Shown here one piece after another: positions 34,746-42,746 of a stretch of 64,000 nucleotides of DNA. The stretch lies in the NCBI RefSeq assembly GCF_022900255.1, contig NZ_JALIRM010000004.1:62001-126000 (forward strand), in the 5' to 3' direction. The notes below the pieces were generated by a model. That model saw only the letters and a program-made list of their open reading frames with translations, did not search any database and was not told the DNA's origin. Position numbers and translations under genes: made by a program. This DNA comes from Lederbergia wuyishanensis. Lineage in GTDB: Bacteria; Bacillota; Bacilli; Bacillales; Bacillaceae_C. The first letter of the stretch is position 1; the number at the start of each line of letters is the position of its first letter.

Positions 34746-35843
34746 ATGTCTAAAGACTACAAACTTCATTGGCCATCTCATCCAAATATCTATGGTGGGG
34801 ATGGATTAAGAAAATTTAATATATATTTCTCAGAACCAGATCAAGGTGTTAACGAAGAAACAGGAATTTTATTATTGATACCTGGATTTGGAGGTAATGC
34901 AAGTTCAAACGTATATAAAAAAATGAGAAAGAACTTTGCTGATCAATATAATTTAGTCGTAGTTCAATGTGATTATTTTGGACAGGAATTTATGCAGGGA
35001 AGCAATTCGGTACAAATGAACTTTTCTAGAGATGAACTATCAGGAATCTTCTCAAGTTCTGAGATAGAAAATATCTTTAAAGATGGATTTAATGGAAGAG
35101 AATTTATTGAGATTGGTAGTAAGTACCCAATTAATTTATCTTTAAAGGAAATATTAAATGAGACAGTAGACAATTTTAATGATATGGGTCTAATGCAGGC
35201 TATGGACCATCTCACAGCTATTTATTATGTAATAAATATTTTAAAGGACAATGGTTTAACATTTAACATGAATAAAATAATAGCGTATGGGCATTCACAT
35301 GGAGCCTATTTATGTTATCTATGTAATGCAATGGCTCCACACCTGTTTTCTCTTTTGATAGATAACTCGGCATGGTTGCAGCCAGTATATTTACATTCAT
35401 CGAGATTATTATTTTCTAAAATTGGTAATATGACTTTACAAACGGAGTTCGATTATTTGGTGCGTAAGCTAGAATATGATGCAGATATTTTAGATTTAGC
35501 TGTAATATATAAGAAATTTGAGAACTCATGTATCATTGAGTCCTTTCATGGTACAACGGATAATTTAATAAGTCATATAGATAAGAAGCAATTTTGTAAA
35601 TTTATTAACCATTGTTCATTTCATGAAATATCTACCCCATCAGTAGATGGTGAAATTTTCAAATCGACAGATCACGGACTTGATGCTGACTTTTTAAAAA
35701 TGTTTGATTATGTCATGAAGAATAGAGAGTTTGATATTAGGGAAATTATTCATCCTAAACCTGTAAGTTACCAGACTAAGAAAAATTGTTATACTGTACA
35801 ATATGAAGAAGGATTACCATTATTAACGGTTAAGTCTGTGTAA
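34746..35843 (+). CDS. DUF2920 family putative alpha/beta hydrolase
   Basis: 365 residues. An N-terminal beta region includes ILLLIPGFGGNASS. A nucleophile elbow GHSHGAY lies near residue 183 and a candidate acid/His pair falls late (STDHGLDADF). This family is best known as the repeated 617-type genes in Campylobacter flagellar glycosylation loci, so its presence beside a Leg/Ptm cluster is meaningful. Its activity is unknown; a deacylase or esterase acting on the sugar is an inference. AAGGAG precedes the ATG. Very AT-rich. Confidence 0.78.
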   Translation: MSKDYKLHWPSHPNIYGGDGLRKFNIYFSEPDQGVNEETGILLLIPGFGGNASSNVYKKMRKNFADQYNLVVVQCDYFGQEFMQGSNSVQMNFSRDELSGIFSSSEIENIFKDGFNGREFIEIGSKYPINLSLKEILNETVDNFNDMGLMQAMDHLTAIYYVINILKDNGLTFNMNKIIAYGHSHGAYLCYLCNAMAPHLFSLLIDNSAWLQPVYLHSSRLLFSKIGNMTLQTEFDYLVRKLEYDADILDLAVIYKKFENSCIIESFHGTTDNLISHIDKKQFCKFINHCSFHEISTPSVDGEIFKSTDHGLDADFLKMFDYVMKNREFDIREIIHPKPVSYQTKKNCYTVQYEEGLPLLTVKSV

Positions 35844-36125
35844 AGTGAATAATTCTTCACGAATCTTTAATTGTATGTGTAATGTTTTCCCTAGAGAGTA
35901 GCCTGCACGAGCATTTCGTCAATGCAGCTACATACCGAAGAGTGACAGGCCAATGAAAAGAAGTATTAACTAAAAAGAATGACCACCCTGTATATGGAAG
36001 TGAACTGGGCGGTAAAAGAAGACAGAGAATGATTAAGAAACAAATGAAACAAGAAGCAGAGGAGAGGCAGTGCCAACAGTAAAAAGAAATAGCATCGAAT
36101 TAGAAACTTACATCACTTCCTTCAC
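35844..36125. other. Intergenic remnant region
   Basis: No intact gene. A short open frame ending at about 36081 (with ...HPVYGSELGGKRRQ...) has no acceptable start codon and is preceded by a stop, so it may be a decayed small gene. A short hairpin GTGAATAATTCTTCAC follows the DUF2920 gene. The base composition becomes less AT-rich here, which may mark the end of the island. Confidence 0.35.
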
Positions 36126-36169
36126 TGTGATGTATATCACATCATTATTTTTGATTTATACTATATAAT
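36126..36169 (+). promoter_or_regulatory. FNR box and promoter of the truncated haemoglobin gene
   Basis: TGTGATGTATATCACA (36126-36141) is a perfect TGTGA-N6-TCACA palindrome, the Bacillus Fnr/CRP-type operator. TATAAT follows at 36164-36169. The operator centre falls close to -41.5 from the predicted start, the position for activation. This suggests induction under low oxygen. Confidence 0.75.
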
Positions 36170-36198
36170 GAAAGAAAGATACATTGGGAGGTATGATA

Positions 36199-36591
36199 GT
36201 GAAGGAACCTCGATTACAATCGCTCTTTGAGGAAATCGGTGAAGATAAAATAGAAGAATTAGTCAATGCATTCTACCCTCGGGTATACGATGATCCAAAT
36301 ATTAGCCCTCTTTTTGAAGGGGATATGCATATTATTATGGAAAAACAAAGGAAGTTTTTGACACAGTTTCTAGGAGGCCCAGCGCTTTACAGTATGGAAT
36401 ACGGACCACCTGCGATGAGATACAGACATCTTCCCTTTAAAATTACGCCAAGCCGAGCAAATAGTTGGCTTCGTTGTATGAGGGAAGCATTTGATGAAGT
36501 GGGGCTAAGTAATCATCCTGCCGGAGAGATGTTTTTTAGCAGACTCACTCAAGTTGCTGGAATTATGGTTAATTCCGAAGAGGATGATTGA
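36199..36591 (+). CDS. Group II truncated haemoglobin (YjbI-like)
   Basis: 130-residue 2-on-2 globin that binds oxygen or nitric oxide. It has PRVYDDPNISPLFEGD (CD region), KQRKFLTQFLGGP, and RYRHLPFKITP with the proximal His, then W in RANSWLRCM, the group II G8 tryptophan. GTG 36199 is seven bases from GGGAGG; earlier in-frame starts overlap that site. The upstream FNR box fits a role at low oxygen. Confidence 0.88.
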   Translation: MKEPRLQSLFEEIGEDKIEELVNAFYPRVYDDPNISPLFEGDMHIIMEKQRKFLTQFLGGPALYSMEYGPPAMRYRHLPFKITPSRANSWLRCMREAFDEVGLSNHPAGEMFFSRLTQVAGIMVNSEEDD

Positions 36592-36629
36592 AAAAGTCAT
36601 CCTCTTCAACATGAAACGAGGGAACATAA

Positions 36630-37085
36630 GTGGCTACATTTTATAAAATATTAGTTTTTATACATATCTTTTCTGCAATTTTAGGAATGGGTCCCGGCTT
36701 TATATTAAGTCAAATTGGTAAATCAGCAAATACGATTACTGAGCTAAAGCTCGCGTATAAAATAAAAAACCGAATCCATATTTTTGTTATGATTGGCGGA
36801 ACGTTATTACTAGTTTCTGGGGTGTTAATGGGTACAATTAACACAAGCTTATTTCGTCAAGGATGGTATATTACTAGTCTAATACTCTTTTTACTCGCTC
36901 TTGCTATGGGACCAATCGTTTTATCACCGATATCCAAACCACTTAAAGCAAAAATTAAAGCCCATGAAGGTGATGAGATTCCTGAAGAGTATAAACGTGA
37001 AGGAAAGAAACTTTTATTCTATGAACATATCGCAAGCTTTATCTTTTTAGTCATAATTGCGTTAATGATTTTGAAGCCTTTTTAG
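36630..37085 (+). CDS. DUF2269 family membrane protein
   Basis: 151 residues with four membrane helices (about 5-25, 50-70, 82-102, 130-148). FIHIFSAILGMGPGF is typical of DUF2269, with conserved histidines that could bind haem or metal. Function unknown. The start is GTG with GAGGGAAC upstream. It lies 38 bp after the truncated haemoglobin gene with no terminator between, so it is probably in the same oxygen-regulated unit. Confidence 0.75.
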   Translation: MATFYKILVFIHIFSAILGMGPGFILSQIGKSANTITELKLAYKIKNRIHIFVMIGGTLLLVSGVLMGTINTSLFRQGWYITSLILFLLALAMGPIVLSPISKPLKAKIKAHEGDEIPEEYKREGKKLLFYEHIASFIFLVIIALMILKPF

Positions 37086-37105
37086 TAAGCTGTTAATACT
37101 GTGAA

Positions 37106-37219
37106 GTGTATAATAATCCGAATGAACCGATGAGCCAAGAATTTGTAAATCGAATAATAAAAGCTTCAAAAAGAGTAATAGAAATCGTGAAGCCGCTAAT
37201 AGAATTAGAAAATGACTAA
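37106..37219 (+). other. Possible 37-residue reading frame
   Basis: GTG-initiated frame with a plausible amphipathic composition (EFVNRIIKASKRVIEIVKP) but no ribosome site. It could be a remnant. The rest of 37086-37386 shows no gene, strong hairpin or repeat. Confidence 0.2.
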
Positions 37220-37386
37220 TACTGGTATTCAAACATCTAAAAGGACCCTTCATACGTCAAAAAAAAAGTATTGAGAACATTTAATAAAACGCATCAAATG
37301 TCTAATAGAATGACCAATCTGAAAAGAATTTGAGTACAAGTTAAAAATCCTGCTGCAGACGCATAAATCCGCAAATTAGTTCGGTG

Positions 37387-37863
37387 TCACCTGGAATCAA
37401 GGTTTTCAGATATTGTATTAACATATTTATCGATTGCTTTCCGGTGACCTCCAACCATGTTTTCAGGGAGATTGTTTAAGTCAAAATAATCAAGACTTAA
37501 AGATTCGGCACCATCGACCTTTAGGCCTCCTTCTAAAATCTCTCTTGTGATATATGTTATCGTGACGACATAAAATTCGTCACCATTCTGTGCTTTTATA
37601 AAGTTTTGCGGCCCTGAAGAAACTGAAAGTAGTTCTAAATCCCCGATGACCAATCCAGTTTCTTCGAACACTTCTCTTCTTGCACAGTCCTCCGTTGATT
37701 CAGTCAATTCCATTAGTCCACCGGGCAATCCCCACACACCGTATGGATAACTGCGCTGCTGTAACAACACTTTATTACTCTCGTTTATGACAATCACGAC
37801 TGAACCGACTAAAATCACTGGCCTTGTTCCAATTAATTTACGTAAATCTTCTACATACCCCAT
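37387..37863 (-). CDS. Nudix hydrolase
   Basis: 158-residue pyrophosphohydrolase of the MutT/Nudix superfamily. The Nudix box is complete: G-x5-E-x7-RE-x2-EE-x-G beginning GLMELTE and ending REVFEETGL at about 60-82. The preceding WGLPGG is typical. The substrate (nucleotide sugar, ADP-ribose or oxidised nucleotide) cannot be told. The start ATG 37863 has AAGGATGGTGA upstream on the minus strand. Confidence 0.88.
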   Translation of the reverse strand: MGYVEDLRKLIGTRPVILVGSVVIVINESNKVLLQQRSYPYGVWGLPGGLMELTESTEDCARREVFEETGLVIGDLELLSVSSGPQNFIKAQNGDEFYVVTITYITREILEGGLKVDGAESLSLDYFDLNNLPENMVGGHRKAIDKYVNTISENLDSR

Positions 37864-37961
37864 AAAAATCACCATCCTTTTATAACTATTATGCCATTTA
37901 AAATAATTCTGTCATTGTAATTAATATGCGTTAGTTTAAAATCCCAAGATTCTAAATAAAA

Positions 37962-37984
37962 AAAGCTGTCACGATGACAGCTTT
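37962..37984 (-). terminator. Terminator between cheX-like and Nudix genes
   Basis: A 10-bp stem AAAGCTGTCA (37962-37971) with TGACAGCTTT (37975-37984), 3-nt loop, A-rich and T-rich flanks. It ends the cheX-like transcript. Confidence 0.8.
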
Positions 37985-37988
37985 ATCT

Positions 37989-38459
37989 TCAATCTATTAA
38001 TAAATAAATATCCATTTCCCCAATTTCTTCTAAAACAATTGTTAACTGAATTGCCTTATCATAACCGGATAGTGTCGTATTTCCTTCCATTATTGTTGGA
38101 GACGTGATATCAGTTTTAAGTCCATTTTCCACAATAATAGTTGAGAGGGAGCCAGCAATCATATTCCCGAGTTCGCCACTGAATGATGCCAGCATATCTC
38201 CTTCTAACGACATCCCAAACATAACTTCTCCGATGGATCCAAAAACGCCTGGATTAGAAGATAATATGATATTTCCTTTAATATCTCCTGTAATTCCAAT
38301 TAGAACTCCGTATTGAAGGTGCAAGGACTTTCCTAATAACTGAGGTTTTTTAGTTTCATGCTGAATTGGAATTACATTTTTAAATGATGTGAAAGTTCCA
38401 TTAAGCAGGTCTCTAACCGTTTTATTTCTTTGTTCTATGGATATCGACAATTGAGACAC
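37989..38459 (-). CDS. CheX-like chemotaxis phosphatase
   Basis: 156-residue CheC/CheX-type protein. The single active-site helix has E-x2-N in GELGNMIAGSLS near residue 95, the residues that hydrolyse CheY-phosphate. The beta segments around GITGDIKGNIILS match CheX. The start is GTG with AAGGAGAG upstream. It is preceded by a c-di-GMP-I riboswitch and terminator on the same strand, so its level should follow c-di-GMP. That links second-messenger state to chemotaxis or motility. Confidence 0.82.
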   Translation of the reverse strand: MSQLSISIEQRNKTVRDLLNGTFTSFKNVIPIQHETKKPQLLGKSLHLQYGVLIGITGDIKGNIILSSNPGVFGSIGEVMFGMSLEGDMLASFSGELGNMIAGSLSTIIVENGLKTDITSPTIMEGNTTLSGYDKAIQLTIVLEEIGEMDIYLLID

Positions 38460-38468
38460 TCTCCTTAA

Positions 38469-38500
38469 AAAAATAAGCTATTCTTCAAAAAGAATAGCCA
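38469..38500 (-). terminator. Riboswitch expression-platform terminator
   Basis: On the minus strand, GGCTATTC pairs with GAATAGC around a short A/T loop and is followed by TTATTTTTTT. It ends about 6 bases before the AAGGAG ribosome site of the CheX-like gene, so it must be conditional. Confidence 0.8.
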
Positions 38501-38547
38501 AAAAGATACTTATATTAAGCTTATCAAGTCATTAATATAAGAAAACA

Positions 38548-38655
38548 ACATTTGGTAACCAGGCGATCATAGTTAATAGGGCTTTTACCCTATTCAACTT
38601 TAGACCCTTAGCTTTGCGTCCTATCTTTTCAAATAGTTTGCCTTTTTCTATATGG
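38548..38655 (-). ncRNA. Cyclic di-GMP-I riboswitch (GEMM-I)
   Basis: Read on the minus strand the conserved blocks appear in order: GGCAAAC, a hairpin CTATTT-GAAA-AGATAG with GNRA tetraloop, GGACGCAAAGC, AAGGGTCTAA, a second variable hairpin (AATAGGGT/GCCCTATT), then GATCGCCTGGTTACC. This is the class I c-di-GMP aptamer with its docking loop and receptor. It lies 90 nt upstream of the CheX-like start and is followed by a terminator. Confidence 0.92.
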
Positions 38656-38820
38656 ATGATATGTGACTTTGTGTTCGGTACTTAAGTATATACCATTTTT
38701 CAACAAAATTCTACAATTTATGCAAGATTTAACAATCTGAAACTTATCCTTGTCTCATTACATAATTCTGATTGGAACGTGAAAAATAGATAAAACACCA
38801 AACCTTTTGGAGATGATTTA

Positions 38821-39573
38821 ATGAAAAGATATAGTCTAATGATTGTTGCCATGGCCTTATTGTTCTCTTTTTCTCATATCTCTCCAGTTTTTGCTGCAAA
38901 AAAACCGAAAACCATTTTGGAATATCATCATGATGTGACGGGTGATGGCATTCCTGAAAAAATAACAGTGTATGGAAATCCACTAAAAGATAATAAAGAT
39001 TACTACCAAGAAGTTTGTGCTGAAATAGAGGGGAAAGGTATTCGGAAAATCCAAATCCTTTATGAAGGTGGATTTGAACCTAAACTTGAATTTGTTGATT
39101 TGAATCATGATGGTGCTGATGACATTCTTTATTCAAGCGCAACAGGGGGAAGTGGGGGACTCTATAATTTCGCTTTACATACAATAAAAGAAGGAACTCT
39201 TCGTGAATTACCCTTACCTGAGCCATTACCAGTTGAAAGTTCTTTTCAAAATAACTTCAAGGCGTTTATGACAGTCCCGGGGATTCCAAATCCAATTCAA
39301 TTAAATCTTTCGAATCGTAGTGAGGATTACATCCGGCTAGGTCTTTACCAAAAAAAAGGCATGTTAAATGAACCTGCTGAATTAATGATAGATCCAATTG
39401 CGTTTTTTCAAATTGTGAAGATAAAAGGGAAGGCTGGGTATGGTTTAAAAAGTTATCGGCAAGTGAGTGGAGCTTATCATGCTGACGGAATTGGAACGAT
39501 TGAAGTTCTTTCATATTTCGAAAATGGTGAATGGAGTACAATGAAAGTGGAATGGAAACTTTCAATAAAATGA
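38821..39573 (+). CDS. Secreted protein with Ca-binding-like VCBS repeat
   Basis: 250 residues. A clear Sec signal peptide (1-25, MALLFSFSHISPVFA then AKK) is followed by a segment with two D-x-D/N-x-D-G motifs (VTGDGIPEKI and DLNHDGADDIL), as in FG-GAP/VCBS propeller repeats. The rest is beta-rich. I do not recognise a specific family function. It is divergent from the riboswitch unit, with GGAGATG before the ATG, and is followed by a good terminator. Confidence 0.75.
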   Translation: MKRYSLMIVAMALLFSFSHISPVFAAKKPKTILEYHHDVTGDGIPEKITVYGNPLKDNKDYYQEVCAEIEGKGIRKIQILYEGGFEPKLEFVDLNHDGADDILYSSATGGSGGLYNFALHTIKEGTLRELPLPEPLPVESSFQNNFKAFMTVPGIPNPIQLNLSNRSEDYIRLGLYQKKGMLNEPAELMIDPIAFFQIVKIKGKAGYGLKSYRQVSGAYHADGIGTIEVLSYFENGEWSTMKVEWKLSIK

Positions 39574-39584
39574 AGATATTGATA

Positions 39585-39614
39585 ACCCGGCGAGAATATT
39601 CTCACCGGGTCTTT
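39585..39614 (+). terminator. Terminator after the secreted protein gene
   Basis: ACCCGGCGAGA pairs with TCTCACCGGGT (39585-39610), one mismatch, then CTTT. Confidence 0.75.
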
Positions 39615-39746
39615 GTCATTGTATAGCTTTAACGCATATTGAATAGTGGATTTTTACATCCCTTCCAATGATAGTTAACAATGATTTGCTTTTATGGCTC
39701 ATCATTTTTTCTCATCATGGACTCGACATGCGCTTCTGCTACTTTA

Positions 39747-40679
39747 TTATCTAGTACGAAGATCAAGCCATTTAATTTCGTCTTCTGTCAACCTAATATC
39801 TGCAGCTTGACGGCAGGATACCATTTCTTGTTTGTTTTGTGGTCCAATGATGGCAGCAGCTGGGAAGCTTTGGTTCAATACATAAGCTAAGCTGATTTGG
39901 ATTGTTTCCACGCCTTTTTCCTTAGCAAGCTGTTCAGCACGGCGGTAACGCTCCCAGTTGTCGTCGTTATAAAATACGCGAACTAGATCTTCATTGGAGC
40001 GATCTTCTGGAGTGAATCTTCCAGTGAAGAATCCGCGAGCTTGTGATGACCATGAGAAAAGTGGCATATTATTTCCTTCATGCCAAGCTAACATAGGATC
40101 ATCTACAGAAACACATCCAGCCCAATATGGTTCTTGCGCTTTTGCAAGACTTAGGTTCGGGCTGCTGAATGAAAAGCCCACAAGTCCGTTCTTAGCTGCA
40201 TAGTCATTTGCTTCTTGAAGTCTTTCGATTGACCAGTTAGATCCACCAAAAGCTCCAATGCGACCAGCTTCTACATGAGCGTTTAACGTTTCCAAAATTT
40301 CGCCCACTGGCACTTCTGGGTTATCGCGATGTAGAGCATACAATTCAACATAGTCAGTACGAAGTCTTTCTAAGCTGATTTTTAATTCTTCGTCAATCGC
40401 TTTTTTGCTGACACGTGGTCCTTCGTGATTTGGATGAGCACCTTTTGTTAAAATGATGACATCATCACGACGCTTATTTTCTTCCATCCAAATACCGATT
40501 GCTTCTTCACTTTTACCTCCATAATAAATGTAGGCAGTGTCAATCGTATTTCCACCGATTTCCATGTAATTGTTTAATACCTCTGTTACAAGGTCCATTT
40601 TTTCTGGTGTAAAATAATCAGAACCCATTACTAAACTAGAAATATCTTTATCTACACCTTTTACGCGAATACTTTTCAT
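39747..40679 (-). CDS. Aldo/keto reductase
   Basis: 310-residue NADPH-dependent reductase. The catalytic set is visible: D in NTIDTAYIYYGGKSEE with the tyrosine, K in ILTKGAH and H in YALHRDN. The NADP site is IIGPQNKQEM. Substrate unknown. AAGGGGTTG precedes the ATG on the minus strand. It is 15 bp downstream of the Gfo/Idh gene and co-transcribed with it, suggesting a small sugar-alcohol or inositol-type catabolic pair. Confidence 0.88.
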   Translation of the reverse strand: MKSIRVKGVDKDISSLVMGSDYFTPEKMDLVTEVLNNYMEIGGNTIDTAYIYYGGKSEEAIGIWMEENKRRDDVIILTKGAHPNHEGPRVSKKAIDEELKISLERLRTDYVELYALHRDNPEVPVGEILETLNAHVEAGRIGAFGGSNWSIERLQEANDYAAKNGLVGFSFSSPNLSLAKAQEPYWAGCVSVDDPMLAWHEGNNMPLFSWSSQARGFFTGRFTPEDRSNEDLVRVFYNDDNWERYRRAEQLAKEKGVETIQISLAYVLNQSFPAAAIIGPQNKQEMVSCRQAADIRLTEDEIKWLDLRTR

Positions 40680-40694
40680 TTACGTTCAACCCCT

Positions 40695-41687
40695 TTAATT
40701 TAAAATGATTCTTTCTCTTTTTTCTGCTGACTCTAAAGCTGCTTTTACTGCTCTCATATTTTTAAGGATATCCTCAAATGGGAATTTTACTGGTTTCCCA
40801 TCAAGTACACTTTCTGCAAAACTATCAGCCTGCAATTTATAAGAATTGATATTATCGTCAGGAACGGTTTCTGTTTGTCCACCCTTAATGATTTCGTAAG
40901 ATTGGTCACCGAGGAACGCAGCTTTTAAAACAATTCTTCCATCTGTTCCTAGGATTTCGAGTTCATTACGAAATTCTGCCCACATGGCACAATCAAATGT
41001 CAACGCAACTCCATTGGAAAACTCCATTAATCCAGATGCCATCATATCTACATTTCCATGTTCCGGCGAGAATAAAGCGTGTGTCGTAACAGCCTGCGGT
41101 TCCTCCTCTAAAATTAAACGCGCGGCGCTGATAGGGTAGCATCCAACATCGTAAATGGATCCGCCTCCCCATTCTTTCGTATAACGGATATTGGTGTAGT
41201 CACCGGCATTATTAAATGTAAAAACTCCATGAATTCCACGTATTTCACCGATTTCTCGATTTTTAATCCGTTGTTTAATATCTTCATATCTTTTTTGGTG
41301 GCGATACATGAAAGCTTCGGCAAGGACGACGCCAGCTTTTTCACATGCTTCTACCATTTCTTTCGCTTCATGCTCATCTAAAGCAATCGGCTTTTCACAT
41401 AAAATATGTTTTCCTGCTTCTGCAGCTCTGATTGTCCATTCCTTATGTAAGTGATTCGGTAGTGGGATATAAACGGCATCGATTTCAGGATCGTTAAGTA
41501 ATTCCTCGTAGCTTCCGTATGCCTTTCCTATCCCCAACTCATTCGCAAAAGCTTGAGCACTTTCTAAAGATCTACTTGCTACTGCTACAACTTCATTTCG
41601 TTCTGACTCTTGAATTCCAGGAATGACAGAACGTTTTCCTATACTTGCTGTACTCATAATACCCCAGCGAACTTTCTTGTCTGACAT
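40695..41687 (-). CDS. Gfo/Idh/MocA-family oxidoreductase
   Basis: 330-residue two-domain dehydrogenase. An N-terminal Rossmann region (WGIMSTASIGKRSVIPGI) is followed by the EKP motif in HILCEKPIAL (catalytic-region lysine) and then the C-terminal alpha/beta domain (EWGGGSIYDVGCYPISAARL). The exact sugar is unknown. A good AAAGGAGG site precedes it. It forms an operon with the aldo/keto reductase. It differs from the oxidoreductase in the glycosylation island. Confidence 0.88.
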   Translation of the reverse strand: MSDKKVRWGIMSTASIGKRSVIPGIQESERNEVVAVASRSLESAQAFANELGIGKAYGSYEELLNDPEIDAVYIPLPNHLHKEWTIRAAEAGKHILCEKPIALDEHEAKEMVEACEKAGVVLAEAFMYRHQKRYEDIKQRIKNREIGEIRGIHGVFTFNNAGDYTNIRYTKEWGGGSIYDVGCYPISAARLILEEEPQAVTTHALFSPEHGNVDMMASGLMEFSNGVALTFDCAMWAEFRNELEILGTDGRIVLKAAFLGDQSYEIIKGGQTETVPDDNINSYKLQADSFAESVLDGKPVKFPFEDILKNMRAVKAALESAEKRERIILN

Positions 41688-41924
41688 TTAACTCCATCGC
41701 CTCCTTTTAAGAAGTAGTATAGCATAAACAAGTCCTATCGCCATTCATTTTGACATCGTTTTCCATATTTTTTTTAAAGTCTGAAAAATGCTTGCTTCTC
41801 TATATCGCTTTCGACTGGTTGAAGTGTAATTTTAATGATTTGGCTTTTCTTTTACTCGTTTTTCTTATATAAATTAATCTGGGTATCCAATTATGTCAAA
41901 ATATTGAAATATAGGAAATGTCTG

Positions 41925-41986
41925 TTGCAAAAAGGATGAAACCATAGTATATTATAAGTGAAAAGAGATAGTGAAATAATTCACAA
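41925..41986 (+). promoter_or_regulatory. doxX promoter with Rex box 1
   Basis: TTGCAA (41925-41930), 17-bp spacer, TATATT (41948-41953) make a sigma-A promoter. Just downstream TAGTGAA-N4-TTCACAA (41969-41986) is one base off the Rex consensus TTGTGAA-N4-TTCACAA. A repressor there would block elongation when NADH is low. Confidence 0.65.
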
Positions 41987-42033
41987 ACTAACATCATAAC
42001 AGATCAAGCACTTATAAATTTTTTTAAACAATA

Positions 42034-42051
42034 ATGTGAAATTTTTCACAA
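42034..42051 (+). promoter_or_regulatory. Rex box 2 upstream of doxX
   Basis: ATGTGAA-ATTT-TTCACAA, one base off the Rex consensus, 33 bp before the ATG. Together with box 1 it gives two operators 65 bp apart, which would allow cooperative or looped repression. Confidence 0.65.
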
Positions 42052-42083
42052 ATGCTCTTTATCAAAAAAATGGAGTGAGTAAA

Positions 42084-42608
42084 ATGAAAAAGGTATTAGA
42101 TGAAAGAGTCATCGGTATCCTTTGGGCGGTATTAAGAATATGGCTCGGGGTACAATGGTTGCAGGCAGGTTGGCACAAAGCATTTGGAGGTTTTGATGCA
42201 ACTGGATTCATACACGGAGCAATAGCAAAAGCAGGCGGAGAAGCACCAATCGTTCAAGCTTGGTACGCAACGTTTCTAGAAAATGTCGCTCTACCAAATG
42301 TAACTCTCTTTAACTTCTTAGTAGCATGGGGTGAAGTGCTAGTCGGTATTGGATTAATTATTGGAGCATTAACAGTCCCAGCACTTGTCGCAGCAGGAAT
42401 CATGAATCTTAACTTCCTCTGGGCAGGAACTATAGCGACAAATCCAACATTATTACTAGCAGCATTCGTTCTACTCATAGCTTGGAAAGGCGCAACATAT
42501 TATGGAGTTGACCGATTCTTAATCCCAGCTGTCAAAAAAGCAATGCAACAACGTAAAGATAATAGAATGAAGAAAACTCCGGACCTACACGTAGGACAAA
42601 ATGCATAG
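42084..42608 (+). CDS. DoxX-family membrane protein
   Basis: 174 residues with four membrane helices. WLGVQWLQAGWHKAF near residue 18 and the later LVAWGEVLVGIGLIIGALT are typical of DoxX/DoxD. Relatives are parts of thiosulfate:quinone oxidoreductase or of redox stress complexes; the role here is unproven. The start ATG 42084 has TGGAGTGA upstream. Two Rex-type operators suggest control by the NADH/NAD ratio, in keeping with a respiratory function. Confidence 0.82.
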   Translation: MKKVLDERVIGILWAVLRIWLGVQWLQAGWHKAFGGFDATGFIHGAIAKAGGEAPIVQAWYATFLENVALPNVTLFNFLVAWGEVLVGIGLIIGALTVPALVAAGIMNLNFLWAGTIATNPTLLLAAFVLLIAWKGATYYGVDRFLIPAVKKAMQQRKDNRMKKTPDLHVGQNA

Positions 42609-42620
42609 TGGCTGAAAAAG

Positions 42621-42651
42621 GATCGCTTTCAATAGGAAGCGATTCTTTTTT
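42621..42651 (+). terminator. doxX terminator
   Basis: GATCGCTTTC pairs with GAAGCGATTC (one mismatch region) over a 5-nt loop and runs into TTTTTT. Confidence 0.8.
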
Positions 42652-42746
42652 ATGAAAAAAAATACATTTATTGCTACAAATCTTCATTATTCTGCCGATA
42701 CATAGAATACGAGTATTTTTAATTTATAACACAAGGACGTGTTAAA

